34,264 nucleotides of DNA from Salinicola peritrichatus (GTDB taxonomy: Bacteria > Pseudomonadota > Gammaproteobacteria > Pseudomonadales > Halomonadaceae): contig NZ_PZJU01000021.1 in NCBI RefSeq assembly GCF_003206715.1, positions 105,220-139,483 on the forward strand, written 5' to 3'. Positions within the stretch are counted from its first letter, which is position 1. The number at the start of each line of letters is the position of its first letter. Shown one piece after another: positions 32,517-34,264 of this stretch. A program made the position numbers and the translations under genes. Under the pieces are notes generated by a model. It ran no database searches. It had not been told where the DNA came from and was given only the letters and a program-made list of their open reading frames with translations.

Positions 32517-33215
32517 TCAGCAGGAATCGTTGGCTGGCCGCTGGTGCGGTTGGCGCGCCGCTGCTACCAACGCCCGGATCAGGCGTTGCTGGGAGCGGCT
32601 GAAGAGCAGGAATTCCGGGTGCCACTGCACGCCGATCAAGAAGGGGTGGGTCTCGCTCTCGACCGCCTGGATCAGGTCGTCGCGGTCGCGGGCGACGATG
32701 GCGAGTCCTTCGCCGGGACGGTCGATCGCCTGGTGATGCAGGCTGTTCACCTGGCAGTAGCGGCGGTTGAGGATTTCCGCCAGTCGGCTGTACGGGGCGA
32801 TGTCGACGCGTTTGCGCGGCAGTACCGTGCGGCGGTTCCTGATATGCTGGTAGGTGGTCTGGATGTCGCCGATCAGACTGCCGCCGCAGTGAATGTTGAT
32901 CATCTGCGCGCCGCGACAGATGCCGAGGATTGGCGACCGTTGCGGCAGGTAGCGCTCGAGCAGATCGAGCTCGAGGTCGTCGCGGGCCGGGTCGAGGCGA
33001 ACGTCCAGCTGTACTTCGCCGCCGTAGCGGTGGGCGCCGATGTCGTCGCCGCCGCCGATGATCAGCCCGTCCAGGCGATCTCGCGGGGGACGCGAAGGCG
33101 ACAGCCGCACCGGTTGCCCGCCCGCACGCCATACCGACAGCCAGTCGCACCACCAGGCCAGCCGGCTCTTGTGATCCGAAGTGGTAATGCCGATCAGCGG
33201 ACGCGATTTTCCCAT
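32517..33215 (-). CDS. class I glutamine amidotransferase-like peptidase (PuuD/C26 type)
   Basis: This 232-residue protein of the C26 family is related to gamma-glutamyl-GABA hydrolase PuuD. The nucleophile is Cys100 in LGICRGAQMINIHCGG. The catalytic His199 and Glu201 are in GVQWHPE, and NSLHHQAI and IIGGGDDI are also family-typical. Members hydrolyse gamma-glutamyl amides or release ammonia from glutamine. The gene starts 10 bases after the amidoligase stop with GAGGG upstream, so the two are co-translated from one mRNA. Gene-pair context suggests it trims or reverses a product of the ligase, or feeds it ammonia; sequence alone does not choose. No other polyamine-catabolism gene is nearby, so the name PuuD is not applied. 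Confidence 0.9.
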   Translation of the reverse strand: MGKSRPLIGITTSDHKSRLAWWCDWLSVWRAGGQPVRLSPSRPPRDRLDGLIIGGGDDIGAHRYGGEVQLDVRLDPARDDLELDLLERYLPQRSPILGICRGAQMINIHCGGSLIGDIQTTYQHIRNRRTVLPRKRVDIAPYSRLAEILNRRYCQVNSLHHQAIDRPGEGLAIVARDRDDLIQAVESETHPFLIGVQWHPEFLLFSRSQQRLIRALVAAARQPHQRPANDSC

Positions 33216-33225
33216 CGAAAGACCC

Positions 33226-34230
33226 TCAGTGACGCATCCAGTGTCGCAGCGAGTCGAGCCAGCGGCTGAGCGTCGGATGGGCGAGATGCTCGCGGTAGGC
33301 TGCGCTACGTTCGGCCAGGCGATCCGGATCGGCGGCGAGTCGTTCGACCTCCACCCAGCGGTTCCACTCGATGCCGACGCCCCAATCGGGATCGGAGAGC
33401 GCGGCGTTCGGCAGGCGGTAGTGGTAGGTCGGCCGCGGCCGGATCAGTGTCTCGCGCAGCAGTTGGCTGGGATGGCTCGGCATCAGCCAGGCGAACAGCG
33501 GCAGCAGATCGAGTTCCCGGTTGCGGGTGGGGTTGGCGACCAGGTAGTCATCGATCAGCTCGGAGAGCGTGGGCCGATAATCGGGCGCCAGTACCTTGCG
33601 CGTGTAGTCGCTGTGGAACGGGCGCGTATGGGGCAGTATGTCACGGGTGACATCGACCACGATCTGGTCGCGCAGCCAATCGGCCAGGATCAGGTAAGCG
33701 CGCAGATGCGCCAGCACGCTATCCACTTCCGGTGAAGGAATCTCCGGATTGAGGTGCAGCCCGAACCCGTAGAGCAGGCTGGCGTCGGTACCTTCCGCGC
33801 CATGCCGGCGCAGAGCGGCAAACAGTTCGTCGAGCCGCGCCAGGTCGTACCATGGTATGGGCGGACACACGATCTCGGTCGGAACCAGGCCGGCGACCAT
33901 GTCGCCCAGCCATTCGCGGGTACGGCTATGCAGGCTGGCGCGCAGATGCTCGCCGATGCCCGGTGGCTGCCCATCGGTGGCGCGGGCGCGGTCGAGCAAC
34001 TGCTCGTCCGGATGGACGTATCTGCTGTCCAGCTCGACATCGAAGCTGCCCCAGGGGGTACCCGTCACGCGCAGGCGGTGGGCGCTGTGCTGTTCGACAG
34101 CGCCGCCAAAGGTCATTTCGATCAATCTCGCGGCCTGGATCGGGCCGATGCCGGCGAACTCGATCTCTACGCCGACCTTGCGGGGTTGCCCAGCTGGATT
34201 GTTGGGCTGAACGGGTGCGGTCAGGGACAA
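33226..34230 (-). CDS. Amidoligase_2 family ATP-dependent amide ligase
   Basis: This 334-residue protein has the glutamine-synthetase/glutamate-cysteine-ligase-like fold motifs of the amidoligase family. KVGVEIEFAG (about residues 18-27) and FDVELDS (about 63-69) provide metal- and ATP-binding acids; GFGLHLNPEI near 155-164 is the other conserved block. The family is predicted to join a carboxylate to an amine; substrates are unknown. Proteobacterial members are known to neighbour a GATase-like thiol peptidase, exactly as here. The start is TTG at 34230, strongly supported by AAGGAG 6 nt upstream; no better ATG exists. It is first in the visible operon, with its promoter at or beyond the window edge. 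Confidence 0.85.
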   Translation of the reverse strand: MSLTAPVQPNNPAGQPRKVGVEIEFAGIGPIQAARLIEMTFGGAVEQHSAHRLRVTGTPWGSFDVELDSRYVHPDEQLLDRARATDGQPPGIGEHLRASLHSRTREWLGDMVAGLVPTEIVCPPIPWYDLARLDELFAALRRHGAEGTDASLLYGFGLHLNPEIPSPEVDSVLAHLRAYLILADWLRDQIVVDVTRDILPHTRPFHSDYTRKVLAPDYRPTLSELIDDYLVANPTRNRELDLLPLFAWLMPSHPSQLLRETLIRPRPTYHYRLPNAALSDPDWGVGIEWNRWVEVERLAADPDRLAERSAAYREHLAHPTLSRWLDSLRHWMRH

Positions 34231-34264
34231 GTCTGGCTCCTTGTCGGCGAGTAACTATTCAGGT

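Overview
The window is a GC-rich (low-to-mid 60s % by eye) chromosomal segment. Its proteins and gene order suggest a gammaproteobacterium of the Halomonadaceae (Halomonas or a close relative). This placement is inferred from the conserved order maf-rng-yhdP-tldD-darP-pmbA and from overall protein character. No rRNA, tRNA, CRISPR array, complete insertion sequence or phage gene was seen.

Layout. (1) 104-10008 is the housekeeping block: nucleotide-pool hydrolase Maf, RNase G, the AsmA-like envelope lipid-transport protein YhdP, both TldD/TldE protease subunits, and the ribosome assembly factor DarP on the opposite strand. (2) 10126-11802 is a divergent pair of a BDH2/DHRS6-like SDR dehydrogenase and a FadR-subfamily GntR regulator. 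A remnant of a gamma-glutamylcyclotransferase and the flavoprotein WrbA follow. (3) 12654-19297 is a xyloside/xylose locus. A minus-strand operon encodes a Caulobacter-type NAD-dependent D-xylose 1-dehydrogenase, a sugar/H+ symporter, a GPH-family pentoside transporter and a GH43 beta-xylosidase. A divergent ROK repressor sits beside a 21-bp inverted repeat that covers the operon's -10 box. No xylose isomerase or xylulokinase is present, so the locus points to oxidative (Weimberg/Dahms) xylose use completed elsewhere. (4) 19516-25046 carries DNA repair genes: the SbcCD nuclease and endonuclease V. (5) 25054-27736 holds an aldo/keto reductase, a DUF1415 protein, and the peroxide-defence enzymes Tpx and OsmC. 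(6) 27823-32437 has a GMC-family dehydrogenase divergent from two tandem, closely related MHS-type major facilitator transporters. (7) 32517-34230 is a two-gene operon of a PuuD-like class I glutamine amidotransferase and an Amidoligase_2-type ATP-dependent ligase, a pairing known in proteobacteria but without an assigned product.

Intergenic DNA is unusually structured. A roughly 200-bp dispersed repeat occurs in opposite orientations before rng and after the ROK gene, with substitutions that largely preserve a stem. The two convergent gaps flanking darP and pmbA each carry purine-rich tracts after the genes on both strands, around GC hairpins. A 29-bp element at 26/29 identity lies upstream of both wrbA and nfi. 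The GMC gene ends in a 19-bp tandem duplication that includes its stop codon. The most interesting leads are the amidoligase/amidotransferase operon, the structured dispersed repeat, the xylose locus with its visible operator, and the cyclotransferase remnant.
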